64,000 nt of DNA from Roseiarcus sp963721905 (GTDB lineage Bacteria > Pseudomonadota > Alphaproteobacteria > Rhizobiales > Beijerinckiaceae): the NCBI GenBank assembly GCA_963721905.1, contig CAVRMF010000010.1, positions 62,001-126,000 of the forward strand, in the 5' to 3' direction. The notes under the pieces were generated by a model. It did not search any database. It saw nothing but the letters and a program-made list of their open reading frames with translations, and was not told where the DNA came from. Positions 8,877-16,373 of the stretch are shown here, one piece after another. The first letter of the stretch is position 1; each line of letters starts with the position of its first letter. The position numbers and the translations under genes are program-made.

Positions 8877-9436
8877 CGCGCTCCCCTTCGTGACGCTGCG
8901 ATGCCGAACGGCGCGCCGATGATCGGATGCAGCGTCAGACCGGAATGCGCGGCGCGGATCGCCGCCAGCCGGTCGTAGAGCTCGGGCGGGAAAGGCGCCG
9001 AGCGTCGCGCGCGCATATCGACATGCGCAAGCACCTGCTCGGCGACCGCGACTTCGGCTTCTGTGCCGCCGTGGGTCATACGATGAAAAATATGCAGGCG
9101 CTTGGCGTCGAGATCGACGAGCTGCAGAGTGAGACGGAGCGGATCGCCTTCGCCGAGTTCGGCGAGATTGCGGATGCGCGTATCGATCGTGTAGAGCGAA
9201 AATCCGCTCGCGCGATAGGCTTCGTCGATGCCAATGAAACGGAAGAATGCGTCCGACGAATCTCCGAAGACGAGCAGATAGGCGCTCTCGCTCATGTGGC
9301 CGTTGTAATCGGTCCACTCCGGCTTCACCGTTGAGGCGTGCAGCGCCAGCGGCGCCGGTATCGGCTTCTTCGCATCCCAGCCGGCGAAGGCGACGCCTTC
9401 GAGCGGAGTGACGACGCGACCTGTCGCCTGGCTCAT
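8873..9436 (-). CDS. Hot-dog thioesterase of the carnitine operon
   Basis: A complete 187-residue 4HBT-like thioesterase with the DYNGHMSESAYLLVFGDSSDAF active-site region (about residue 45) and a paralogue of the thioesterase at 1603-2091. Its ATG overlaps the stop of the BKACE gene and its stop overlaps the start of the acyl-CoA dehydrogenase, each by four bases, so translation is coupled through the operon. The pathway needs two thioester hydrolyses (carnitinyl-CoA and betainyl-CoA); the pair of thioesterases fits this number. Confidence 0.8.
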   Translation of the reverse strand: MSQATGRVVTPLEGVAFAGWDAKKPIPAPLALHASTVKPEWTDYNGHMSESAYLLVFGDSSDAFFRFIGIDEAYRASGFSLYTIDTRIRNLAELGEGDPLRLTLQLVDLDAKRLHIFHRMTHGGTEAEVAVAEQVLAHVDMRARRSAPFPPELYDRLAAIRAAHSGLTLHPIIGAPFGIAASRRGAR

Positions 9437-10315
9437 TGTTGCTTTTTCAGTCCGAGCGTCGCGCGCGCCTCGGCAGCCGTCGCGACCGACGCGCCCATGC
9501 GCTCGACGATTTCCCGCGCGCGCTTGACAAGCGCGCCGTTGCTCGCCGGCACGCCGCGGTCGAGCCAGATGTTGTCCTCGAGTCCGACCCGAACATTGCC
9601 GCCGAGCAGAGCCGCCTGCGCGACGAACGGCATCTGCATCCGCCCAATGGCGAAGCCCGCCCAATTGGCGTTCGGCGGCAGATGGTTGCGCATGGCCAGC
9701 ATCGTTTCGGTCGTCGCTTCAGCGCCCCAAGGGATGCCGAGGCAGAGCTGAAACAGCGGCGGCGAGTCGATGAGCCCTTCCGCGATCAGTTGCTTGGCGA
9801 GCCAGACGTGGCCGAGTTCGAAGCACTCGATCTCCGGCTTCACGCCGATCGCCTGGATGCGCCGGGCCATCTCGCGCAACACGTCGGCGGTGGCGAGAAA
9901 AGCCCCGTCGCCGAAATTGAGCGAGCCGCAGTCGAGAGTGCAGATCTCCGGCCGGAGTTCCTCGACATGGGAGACGCGCTCGGCGGCGCCGGCCATGTCC
10001 GTGCCTGGGCCCCCCGAAGCGGGGTTGGCGGAATTGAAAAAAAAGTCGCCGCCCATGCCGGCGGTCAGGTTGATGACGACGTCGGCGTTCGCCGCGCGGA
10101 TCGCGCCGACCGCCTCCCGATAGAGCCCGGGATCGCGCGCGGCCTTGCCGGTCACGGGATCGCGTACATGCAGATGCACGATCGCGGCGCCGGCCGCATG
10201 CGCCTCCAGTGCCGAGTTCGGCGATTTGCCTCGGGGTCACCGGAATCGCCGGATGCCTGGCGACCGTGTCGCCGGCGCCGGTCACAGCGCAGGAGATGAT
10301 GACCTTCGGATTCAA
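9433..10315 (-). pseudogene. BKACE (DUF849) beta-keto acid cleavage enzyme, probable dehydrocarnitine-cleaving; frameshifted
   Basis: A beta-keto acid cleavage enzyme of the BKACE family. The N-terminus (NPKVIISCAVTGAGDT ... VTPRQIAE) and the rest (LEAHAAGAAIVHLHVRDP, with the metal-binding HxH; then ECFELGHVWLA; GLEDNIWLDRG) are in different frames. The break lies near 10212-10218, and removing one base gives a continuous 293-residue protein. A TTG start at 10315 with AAGG upstream is preferred; an ATG at 10399 would add 28 unlikely residues. The family condenses a beta-keto acid with acetyl-CoA to give acetoacetate and a new CoA ester; with carnitine dehydrogenase nearby, dehydrocarnitine giving betainyl-CoA is the natural substrate (cdhC role). 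Confidence 0.78.
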
Positions 10316-10492
10316 GAACTCTCGCCTTCCAGTTTGCGAAATGTTTGCGTCACTCCGATCGACCGCGCAAGGATTCGCGCCGGTCGGATGCATGTTCAAT
10401 TGCGGTTCACCGATCTCAAAAGCTGCTGGCGCAAGCGGGATTGGCGTCGCGCCAGCCTGTCCTCGGCGAAAAGGATGTGCGAAACGCCTCGA

Positions 10493-11305
10493 ATGTCGCT
10501 GCTCGCGATCAAGCTTATCCTCACGCCGCTCGTCGTGCTCGCGGCTTCAATAGCCGCGCGACGCTGGGGCGATGCGATTGGCGGTTGGCTGGTCGGCCTG
10601 CCGCTGACTTCAGCCCCGGTGTCGGTCTTTCTCGCCGTCGAGCAGGGGCCGCATTTCGCAGCGGAAGCGGCGAACGGATCGCTCGCCGGCGTCGTCGCGC
10701 AGGCGGTCTTCTGCTTTGGCTACGCGGCCTTCGCCCCGCGCGGCGTCGCGGCTGCGCTTGCCGCCGGGGCGGCCGGCTATGCCGCCTCGGCCGGCGCGTT
10801 GATTGGCGCCGGTCCGCCGCGCGTCCTGCTGTTTCTCGGCGCCCTCACCGCTTTGACGCTCGTCCTCAGCTTCGTCCCGCGCGGGAGACCGACGAGCGCC
10901 AAAGCCCTCAGCAGCCTGGACATTGCGCTCCGCGTGGCGGTCACCACCGCGCTCGTCATCGGATTGACTTCAGCCGCGGGCGCGCTGGGTCCCGGCGCGA
11001 GCGGCGCCGCGGCGTCGTTTCCGCTGATCGGCGCTTCGATCGCCGCCTTCGCCCATCTGGCCCACGGGCCCGCGGCGGGCGTTTCGGTGATGCGCGGCAT
11101 GGCGAGCGCGCTCTACGCTTTCGCCGTCTTCTTCCTGATCGCCGGGATGGCCCTCTCCCATATGCCGACCGTAGCCGCGTTCGGGCTCGCGACGGCCGGC
11201 GCCCTGATCGTTCAGGGGGCGGCCCTCAGCCTTCTCAGCTCGCCGCACAAAAAAGAAGACGCGGCCGAAGGGGAGGCGGCCGCGTCTTCCGGGTCCGGAA
11301 GCTGA
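10493..11305 (+). CDS. Polytopic inner-membrane protein of unknown function
   Basis: A 270-residue, very hydrophobic protein with about nine predicted membrane segments, starting LLAIKLILTPLVVLAASIAA and continuing through a conserved-looking loop GGWLVGLPLTSAPVSVFLAVEQGP. I do not recognise the family. It is transcribed away from the BKACE operon and towards the Spy genes. Its last residues (KKEDAAEGEAAASSGSGS) are not membrane protein-like: they are the translation of a terminator hairpin that serves the convergent gene. Confidence 0.65.
   Translation: MSLLAIKLILTPLVVLAASIAARRWGDAIGGWLVGLPLTSAPVSVFLAVEQGPHFAAEAANGSLAGVVAQAVFCFGYAAFAPRGVAAALAAGAAGYAASAGALIGAGPPRVLLFLGALTALTLVLSFVPRGRPTSAKALSSLDIALRVAVTTALVIGLTSAAGALGPGASGAAASFPLIGASIAAFAHLAHGPAAGVSVMRGMASALYAFAVFFLIAGMALSHMPTVAAFGLATAGALIVQGAALSLLSSPHKKEDAAEGEAAASSGSGS
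11249..11289 (-). terminator. Intrinsic terminator of the first Spy gene (copy 1)
   Basis: A perfect 13-bp stem (11255-11267 with 11277-11289), nine-base loop, and on the minus strand a following run of six T (11254-11249). It lies 30 bases past the stop of the Spy gene at 11319. It overlaps the 3' end of the convergent membrane-protein gene. The same sequence recurs at 12020-12061. Confidence 0.85.
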
Positions 11306-11318
11306 TGGCGTTCGGACG

Positions 11319-11903
11319 CTATTGTTCCTCCGGCCCGCCTTCATCCTCGTGGTAGCGGTGATGGTGGCCTTGAGGCCCCATTTCGCCGGGACCATGCCCC
11401 ATCATCATCATCTCGTGGGCGAGAAACCCAAAAATGCGCTTTTGCGAGTCGTCGAGACTGGCATAGAGCGGCTTCGCCGCGTCGGCCACTTTCTGCAGGG
11501 CCGCTCCGGCCTGCGTCAGGCGGCTCGCCATCCGGTCGAGCCGGTCGACGGGCGACATGGCCTCGCCTTCGTCCATGCCCATATCGTTGTCCGTGTGGCG
11601 CATCTCCTCCATGCGCTCCATCATGCCCTGCATGTGCTCCATCCGCATCTGCGCGGCGGCGCGCACCGCGGATTCGAACGGCGCCCAAAGCTTCTCCTGA
11701 TCAGGGGTCAGCCTCAGGCCGGCCTTGAGGCCCCCGAGCTTGGCGTCAAGCAGCGCCTCGCGGTCGACGGCCCAGTGCTGCATCCAGCCTGTCGGCGGCG
11801 GCTCCGTCGGGTTATCAGCCTGGGCGAGGGCGCCGGCGACCGTCGTTACGGCGAAGAACGAAGCAGCGAGGGCGGTCATCGAAGTGCGAAAAGTCGATCT
11901 CAT
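11319..11903 (-). CDS. Spy/CpxP (LTXXQ) family periplasmic protein, Met/His-rich tail
   Basis: A secreted 194-residue protein: signal peptide with cleavage expected after AGALA (residue 27), then a helical LTXXQ-type core with LRLTPDQEKLWAPFESAVR and MSPVDRLDRMASRL. The C-terminal end is unusual, carrying MMMMGHG, GHHHRYHEDE; a mid-region has many Met (MRMEHMQGMMERMEEMRH). Such Met/His clusters suggest metal (copper or zinc) sensing or buffering, as in CpxP/CnrX-like relatives, but that is inference. A paralogue follows at 12089 with the same orientation and the same terminator, pointing to duplication. Confidence 0.82.
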   Translation of the reverse strand: MRSTFRTSMTALAASFFAVTTVAGALAQADNPTEPPPTGWMQHWAVDREALLDAKLGGLKAGLRLTPDQEKLWAPFESAVRAAAQMRMEHMQGMMERMEEMRHTDNDMGMDEGEAMSPVDRLDRMASRLTQAGAALQKVADAAKPLYASLDDSQKRIFGFLAHEMMMMGHGPGEMGPQGHHHRYHEDEGGPEEQ

Positions 11904-12019
11904 GAGCGATCTCCTCCGACAGTTCCGTTGCTCAAAAAGGATACGAACCCCAAACCAAAATTACAAATCAACTCCACGTAAGGTTGATGACGGCGAGCCG
12001 GCCGCTCGCGCCAAGGGGC

Positions 12020-12061
12020 AAAAAAAGAAGACGCGGCCGAAGGGGAGGCGGCCGCGTCTTC
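12020..12061 (-). terminator. Intrinsic terminator of the second Spy gene (copy 2)
   Basis: Same 13-bp stem (12027-12039 with 12049-12061) and loop as copy 1, followed on the minus strand by seven T (12026-12020). It lies 27 bases past the stop at 12089. Over about 42 bases the two copies are identical. Confidence 0.87.
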
Positions 12062-12088
12062 CACTACCCGAAGCAAACGGGCTTCGGA

Positions 12089-12616
12089 CTACTCCGCCGT
12101 TCCCGGACCTTGCTCGATCCAGCGATGGCGCATCATCTCCAAAGCGAACCGGCCGCGCTCCGGCATCAGCATTCGACCCAGCGTGACGAACTCATGTTTC
12201 TGCGTCTCGTCGAGGCTGGCGTAGAAAGGCTTGGCCGCGTCCGCGATCTGCTTGACGTCCGCCCCGGCCTTTGACAGGCGGTCGGCCATGGCGTCGAGAC
12301 GATCGATCGGCGACATCTGCTCATCGCGGCCTTCCCTCATGTCCTGCATGGCGTCGATGCGCGCCTTTTGGGCAGTCCGAATCGCCGCCTCGAACGGCCC
12401 CCAGAGCTTTTCCTGGTCTGCAGTCAGCTTGAGGCCGGCTTTCATGCCGATGAGCTTCGCCTCGAGCACCGCCTCTCGGTCGGCGGACCAGCGCTGCATG
12501 CGCTCCATATTCGGCGCGCCGGAGGTCTGATCGTTGGGAGCGGCGGCGGCGCCCAGCGCAAAGATTGACGCACAGACGGAGACCGCTGTCAGGGATGCCA
12601 GAACGTAGCGTTTCAT
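12089..12616 (-). CDS. Spy/CpxP (LTXXQ) family periplasmic protein
   Basis: Paralogue of the gene at 11319-11903: signal peptide ending in GAAAA, then LKLTADQEKLWGPFEAAIRTAQKARIDAM and MSPIDRLDAMADRLSKAGADVKQIADAAKPFYASLDETQKHEF, matching the first protein almost position for position, but without the His-rich tail. The start at 12616 (MKRYVLASL) is chosen because GAGGG lies five bases upstream; an ATG at 12628 adds four residues. About 175 residues. The role is probably periplasmic chaperone or stress response. Confidence 0.8.
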   Translation of the reverse strand: MKRYVLASLTAVSVCASIFALGAAAAPNDQTSGAPNMERMQRWSADREAVLEAKLIGMKAGLKLTADQEKLWGPFEAAIRTAQKARIDAMQDMREGRDEQMSPIDRLDAMADRLSKAGADVKQIADAAKPFYASLDETQKHEFVTLGRMLMPERGRFALEMMRHRWIEQGPGTAE

Positions 12617-12726
12617 GACTGCCCTCATCGAATTTCAATTCAGATCATGTGCGCTGGAGGGATGAATTTCAAATTAACTCGCCGTAATATTCGCGAACGT
12701 GAACAGTTAGAGCGAGAGGAAAGCGG

Positions 12727-13527
12727 ATGAGCGACGCGGTGGTTGGAAAGCTCGCGGCGGGCCTGAGGGCGGAAGCGCCGCTCTTCTGCGCTTGGGTCGT
12801 CATGAACGAGCCGGCGGTCGCGGAGACGCTCGCGCGCGAGCCCTTCGACGCCGTCGTGCTCGACCTGCAGCACGGGATGTTCGACTTCGTCAGCGCCTCG
12901 CGCGCCATTCTCTCGGTGGCGCTGGCCGGCAAGCCGACTATTGTCCGCGCGCCGGTCGGAGAATTCTCGCTGGCGAGCCGCCTCCTTGACGCGGGCGCGG
13001 CTGGCGTCATCGCGCCGATGGTCAACAGCCGCGAGGACGCGCGGCGGCTGGCGGCCTTCACCAAGTTTCCGCCGCTTGGCGAACGGTCCTGGGGACCGCG
13101 CGCCGTCCTGCCGCTGAGCGGCCTCGAAGGCCCGGCGTATCTTGGCGCGGCCAATGCGATGACCCAGACGATCGCGATGATCGAGACCCGCGCCGCGCTC
13201 GACGCGCTCGACGACATTCTCGAGGTCGAGGGGGTGGACGCCGTCTTCATCGGGCCGTCGGACCTGTCGATCGCGCTCAATGACGGGCGCAAAGCCGAGC
13301 CGCGCGGCGAGGCGCTGATGAAGGCTGCCGCGTGGGTCGTCGAGCGGGCGAAGTCCCACGGCAAATACGCCTCGATGTTCTGCTTCGATGGGGCAGACGC
13401 CCGTAACATGGCCGCCATGGGCTTCCGCCTGTGCACCGTCTCGTCCGACCAAATCCTGCTGCGAGGCGCGGCGCGGGCGGAACTGGCGGCGGCGCGAGCG
13501 TCAACATCTGGCAAGGGGGCGAAATAG
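12727..13527 (+). CDS. HpcH/HpaI-family aldolase (2-keto-3-deoxy-type)
   Basis: A complete 266-residue class II aldolase of the HpcH/HpaI/citrate lyase beta family. Visible family features are VVLDLQHGMFDF (metal/substrate region), KPTIVRAP, GAAGVIAPMVNS, GERSWGPR and VDAVFIGPSDLS. These enzymes reversibly cleave 4-hydroxy-2-oxo acids to pyruvate (or a relative) and an aldehyde with a divalent metal. A good ribosome binding site (GAGAGGAAAG) precedes the ATG. It lies upstream of gyrB on the same strand with about 155 bases between; nothing ties its substrate to other genes here. Confidence 0.85.
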   Translation: MSDAVVGKLAAGLRAEAPLFCAWVVMNEPAVAETLAREPFDAVVLDLQHGMFDFVSASRAILSVALAGKPTIVRAPVGEFSLASRLLDAGAAGVIAPMVNSREDARRLAAFTKFPPLGERSWGPRAVLPLSGLEGPAYLGAANAMTQTIAMIETRAALDALDDILEVEGVDAVFIGPSDLSIALNDGRKAEPRGEALMKAAAWVVERAKSHGKYASMFCFDGADARNMAAMGFRLCTVSSDQILLRGAARAELAAARASTSGKGAK

Positions 13528-13682
13528 CCCTATATAATCATTGTGTTGCATCGAGCGGATTCCGTCGCGACGGATTGCCGAAAAGTGGGGTTTTGTCGTG
13601 CATCGGCGGCCCCGGCAGGGTAGGATGCGACGAACGGCAAATCGCAGCATTGCGAACGCGAGATTTCCATAAAAAGGCGTTG

Positions 13683-16145
13683 ATGTTGAACGACGAGAAC
13701 AAGGATCTGGTTCGCAACGCCGACGCGGCCAGCGAGGCCTACGGCGCCGACTCGATCAAGGTGCTCAGGGGCCTCGATGCGGTGCGCAAGCGCCCGGGCA
13801 TGTATATCGGCGACACCGACGACGGCTCCGGCCTCCACCACATGATCTACGAGGTCGTCGACAATGCGATCGACGAGGCGCTTGCAGGCCATGCGAAGCT
13901 GGTGACGGTGACGCTCAACGCCGACGGCTCCTGCACCGTCACCGACGACGGGCGCGGCATCCCGACCGGCATCCACGACGAGGAAGGCGTTTCGGCGGCC
14001 GAGGTCATCATGACCCAGCTGCACGCCGGCGGGAAATTCGACCAGAACTCCTATAAGGTTTCGGGCGGACTGCATGGCGTCGGAGTGTCCGTCGTCAACG
14101 CGCTCTCGACCAAGCTCGTCTTGCGCGTCTGGCGCGACGGACTCGAGCATTTCGTCGAATTCGCGGATGGCGAGACGGTCGCGCCGCTGACGGTCGTCGG
14201 GCCGGCGCCCGTCGTAGACGGGATGCCGAAGCGCGGCACTGAAGTCACCTTCACCCCGTCGACCGAGACCTTCACCATGGTCGAGTTCGATTACGCGACG
14301 ATCGAGCATCGCTTACGCGAGCTCGCCTTCCTCAATTCCGGCGTGCGCATCGTGCTGACCGACGCGCGCCATGTCGAGCCGAAGCGCGAGGAGCTTTGTT
14401 ATGAGGGCGGGCTCGAGGCTTTCGTGCGTTATCTCGACCGCACCAAGACTCCGCTGATCGACAAGCCCATCCTCATCAAAGGCGAGCGCGACGGCATCAT
14501 CGTCGAGGTCGCGCTGTGGTGGAACGACAGCTACCACGAAAACGTGCTGCCCTTCACCAACAACATCCCGCAGCGCGACGGCGGGACGCATCTTGTCGGC
14601 CTGCGCAGCGCGCTGACCCGGCAGGTCGTGGGCTACGCCGAAAGCTCGGGGCTGCTGAAGAAGGAGAAGGTCGATCTCTCGGGCGACGACACCCGCGAGG
14701 GCCTCACCTGCGTGCTCAGCGTCAAGTGCCCCGACCCGAAGTTCTCCTCGCAGACGAAGGACAAGCTCGTCTCCTCCGAGGTGAGGCCGGTCGTCGAGGG
14801 GCTGGTCAACGAATTGCTCGGGCAATGGTTCGAGGAGCATCCGCAGGAGGCGCGCGTCGTCGTCGGCAAGGTGGTCGAGGCGGCGCAGGCGCGCGAGGCG
14901 GCGCGCAAGGCCCGCGAACTGACGCGGCGCAAGGGGGCGCTCGACGTCGCGAACCTGCCCGGCAAGCTTGCCGACTGCCAGGAGCGCGACCCGGCCAAGT
15001 CCGAGATTTTCATCGTCGAGGGCGATTCGGCCGGCGGCACCGCCAAGCAGGGCCGCAACCGCGAGTACCAGGCCGTGCTGCCGCTGCGCGGCAAGATCCT
15101 CAACGTCGAGCGCGCCCGCTTCGACAAGATGCTGGGAAGCGAGCAGATCGGCACGCTCATCACCGCGCTCGGCGCCGGCATCGGGCGCGACGACTTCAAC
15201 GTCGAGAAGCTGCGCTACCACAAGATCATCATCATGACCGACGCGGACGTGGATGGGTCGCACATCCGCACGCTGCTGCTCACCTTTTTCTTCCGCCAGA
15301 TGCGGCAGCTCATCGAGAACGGCTATCTCTTCATCGCCCAGCCGCCGCTGTTCAAGGTCAAGCGCGGCCAGTCGGAGCAGTATCTGAAGGACGAGCGGGC
15401 GCTCGAGGACTATCTGGTCGAGACCGGACTCGAAGGCGCGTCGCTTGAGCTCGCGGGCGGAGAGGTGCGCGCAGGCGCTGACTTGCGCGCGCTTGTCGAG
15501 GAGGCCCGCGCCATGCGCCGCCTGCTCGAAGGCCTGCATTCGCGCTATAACAAGAGCCTTGTCGAGCAGGCCGCGCTCGCGGGCGCACTGAGGCCGTTGA
15601 GCGCGGCGGATGATCCGGAAGGCGAGGCGCGTGCCGCCGAGCTCGCGCTGCGCATGAACGCCATCGCCGAGGAAACCGAGCGCGGCTGGAGCGGCCGCCT
15701 CGAGGCCGGCGGCTACGTGCTGACCCGCGAAGTGCGCGGCGTCCGCCAGGCGGCCATCCTCGATTCGGCCCTGCTCGGCTCGGCCGAGGCGCGCCGGCTC
15801 GACGAGCACGCCAGACCTTCAAGAGAGGCCTTCGCCGAGCCCGCGACCTTCACCCGCCGCGGCGATTCCACCCCCGTCTCCGGCCCCTCGGACCTGCTCG
15901 GGGCGCTCAACGCCGCCGGCCGCAAGGGCGTGACCTTCCAGCGCTACAAGGGCTTGGGCGAAATGAACAAGGACCAGCTCTGGGAGACCACCCTCAACCG
16001 CGACGCCCGCTCGCTCCTGCAGGTCAAGATCCGCGAAGTGGACGAGGCCGACGACATGTTCGTGAAGCTCATGGGCGACGTCGTCGAGCCGCGGCGCGAG
16101 TTCATCCAGGACAACGCGCTGACGGTCGCGAATCTGGATGTGTGA
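13683..16145 (+). CDS. gyrB: DNA gyrase subunit B
   Basis: ATPase subunit of the type II topoisomerase that introduces negative supercoils. The 820-residue protein has the GHKL ATPase region (EVVDNAIDEALAGH, DDGRGIPTGIH, GGLHGVGVSVVNALS), the transducer, and the TOPRIM domain (IFIVEGDSAGGTAKQGR, then IIIMTDADVDGSHIRTLLLTFFFR), ending with QRYKGLGEMNKDQLWETT and the C-terminal gyrase motif. Start 13683 gives the usual short N-terminal tail; an upstream in-frame extension has no resemblance to GyrB. It is not next to dnaA, dnaN or recF in this window. Confidence 0.97.
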   Translation: MLNDENKDLVRNADAASEAYGADSIKVLRGLDAVRKRPGMYIGDTDDGSGLHHMIYEVVDNAIDEALAGHAKLVTVTLNADGSCTVTDDGRGIPTGIHDEEGVSAAEVIMTQLHAGGKFDQNSYKVSGGLHGVGVSVVNALSTKLVLRVWRDGLEHFVEFADGETVAPLTVVGPAPVVDGMPKRGTEVTFTPSTETFTMVEFDYATIEHRLRELAFLNSGVRIVLTDARHVEPKREELCYEGGLEAFVRYLDRTKTPLIDKPILIKGERDGIIVEVALWWNDSYHENVLPFTNNIPQRDGGTHLVGLRSALTRQVVGYAESSGLLKKEKVDLSGDDTREGLTCVLSVKCPDPKFSSQTKDKLVSSEVRPVVEGLVNELLGQWFEEHPQEARVVVGKVVEAAQAREAARKARELTRRKGALDVANLPGKLADCQERDPAKSEIFIVEGDSAGGTAKQGRNREYQAVLPLRGKILNVERARFDKMLGSEQIGTLITALGAGIGRDDFNVEKLRYHKIIIMTDADVDGSHIRTLLLTFFFRQMRQLIENGYLFIAQPPLFKVKRGQSEQYLKDERALEDYLVETGLEGASLELAGGEVRAGADLRALVEEARAMRRLLEGLHSRYNKSLVEQAALAGALRPLSAADDPEGEARAAELALRMNAIAEETERGWSGRLEAGGYVLTREVRGVRQAAILDSALLGSAEARRLDEHARPSREAFAEPATFTRRGDSTPVSGPSDLLGALNAAGRKGVTFQRYKGLGEMNKDQLWETTLNRDARSLLQVKIREVDEADDMFVKLMGDVVEPRREFIQDNALTVANLDV

Positions 16146-16147
16146 GG

Positions 16148-16331
16148 CTCCCCTCTCCTTTCGGGAGAGGGTGGCCGAGCAAAGCGAGGCCGGGTGAGGG
16201 CGCGCGCCGTCAGGCGCGCTTCAGCAAGGCGCCTGACGGCGCCGGACCCCTCATCCGGCGCCATAGCCCGTCGAAAGGCGGGCGTCTTTCGACGCCCTAT
16301 CGCGCCACCTTCTCCCGCAAGGGGAGAAGGG
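16148..16331. repeat. CCCTCTCC/GGAGAAGG palindromic repeat, copy R1
   Basis: A mosaic of hairpins: CCCTCTCCTTTCGGGAGAGG at the left, GTCAGGCGC...GCGCCTGAC inside, CGTCGAAAGGCGGGCGTCTTTCGACG, and CTTCTCCCGCAAGGGGAGAAG at the right. It fills the gap between the convergent gyrB and cyclase genes and may act as a bidirectional terminator. Related copies are at 17601, 28361 and 60020. Confidence 0.8.
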
Positions 16332-16373
16332 GATTTGCGCGTCATGATCGGTCGCCGGTGTCCAGACCCCCCA

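Noticed and set aside
5712..9317. A single 1201-codon open frame spanning acyl-CoA dehydrogenase and CoA ligase
   Set aside because: It arises only because a frameshift in the dehydrogenase removes its stop; the N-terminal ~147 codons are low-complexity Arg/Ser-rich antisense-like sequence, and the two enzymes each regain normal length when repaired.
13431..13682. N-terminal extension of gyrB
   Set aside because: The upstream in-frame sequence lies over the 3' end of the aldolase gene and does not resemble GyrB.
14313..15809. A 498-codon minus-strand open frame
   Set aside because: Antisense to gyrB; it follows from gyrB codon bias.
16148..16331. Repeat R1 as a small protein gene or phage attachment site
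   Set aside because: It is built of nested hairpins that recur in three other places in the window, and no integrase gene is nearby.
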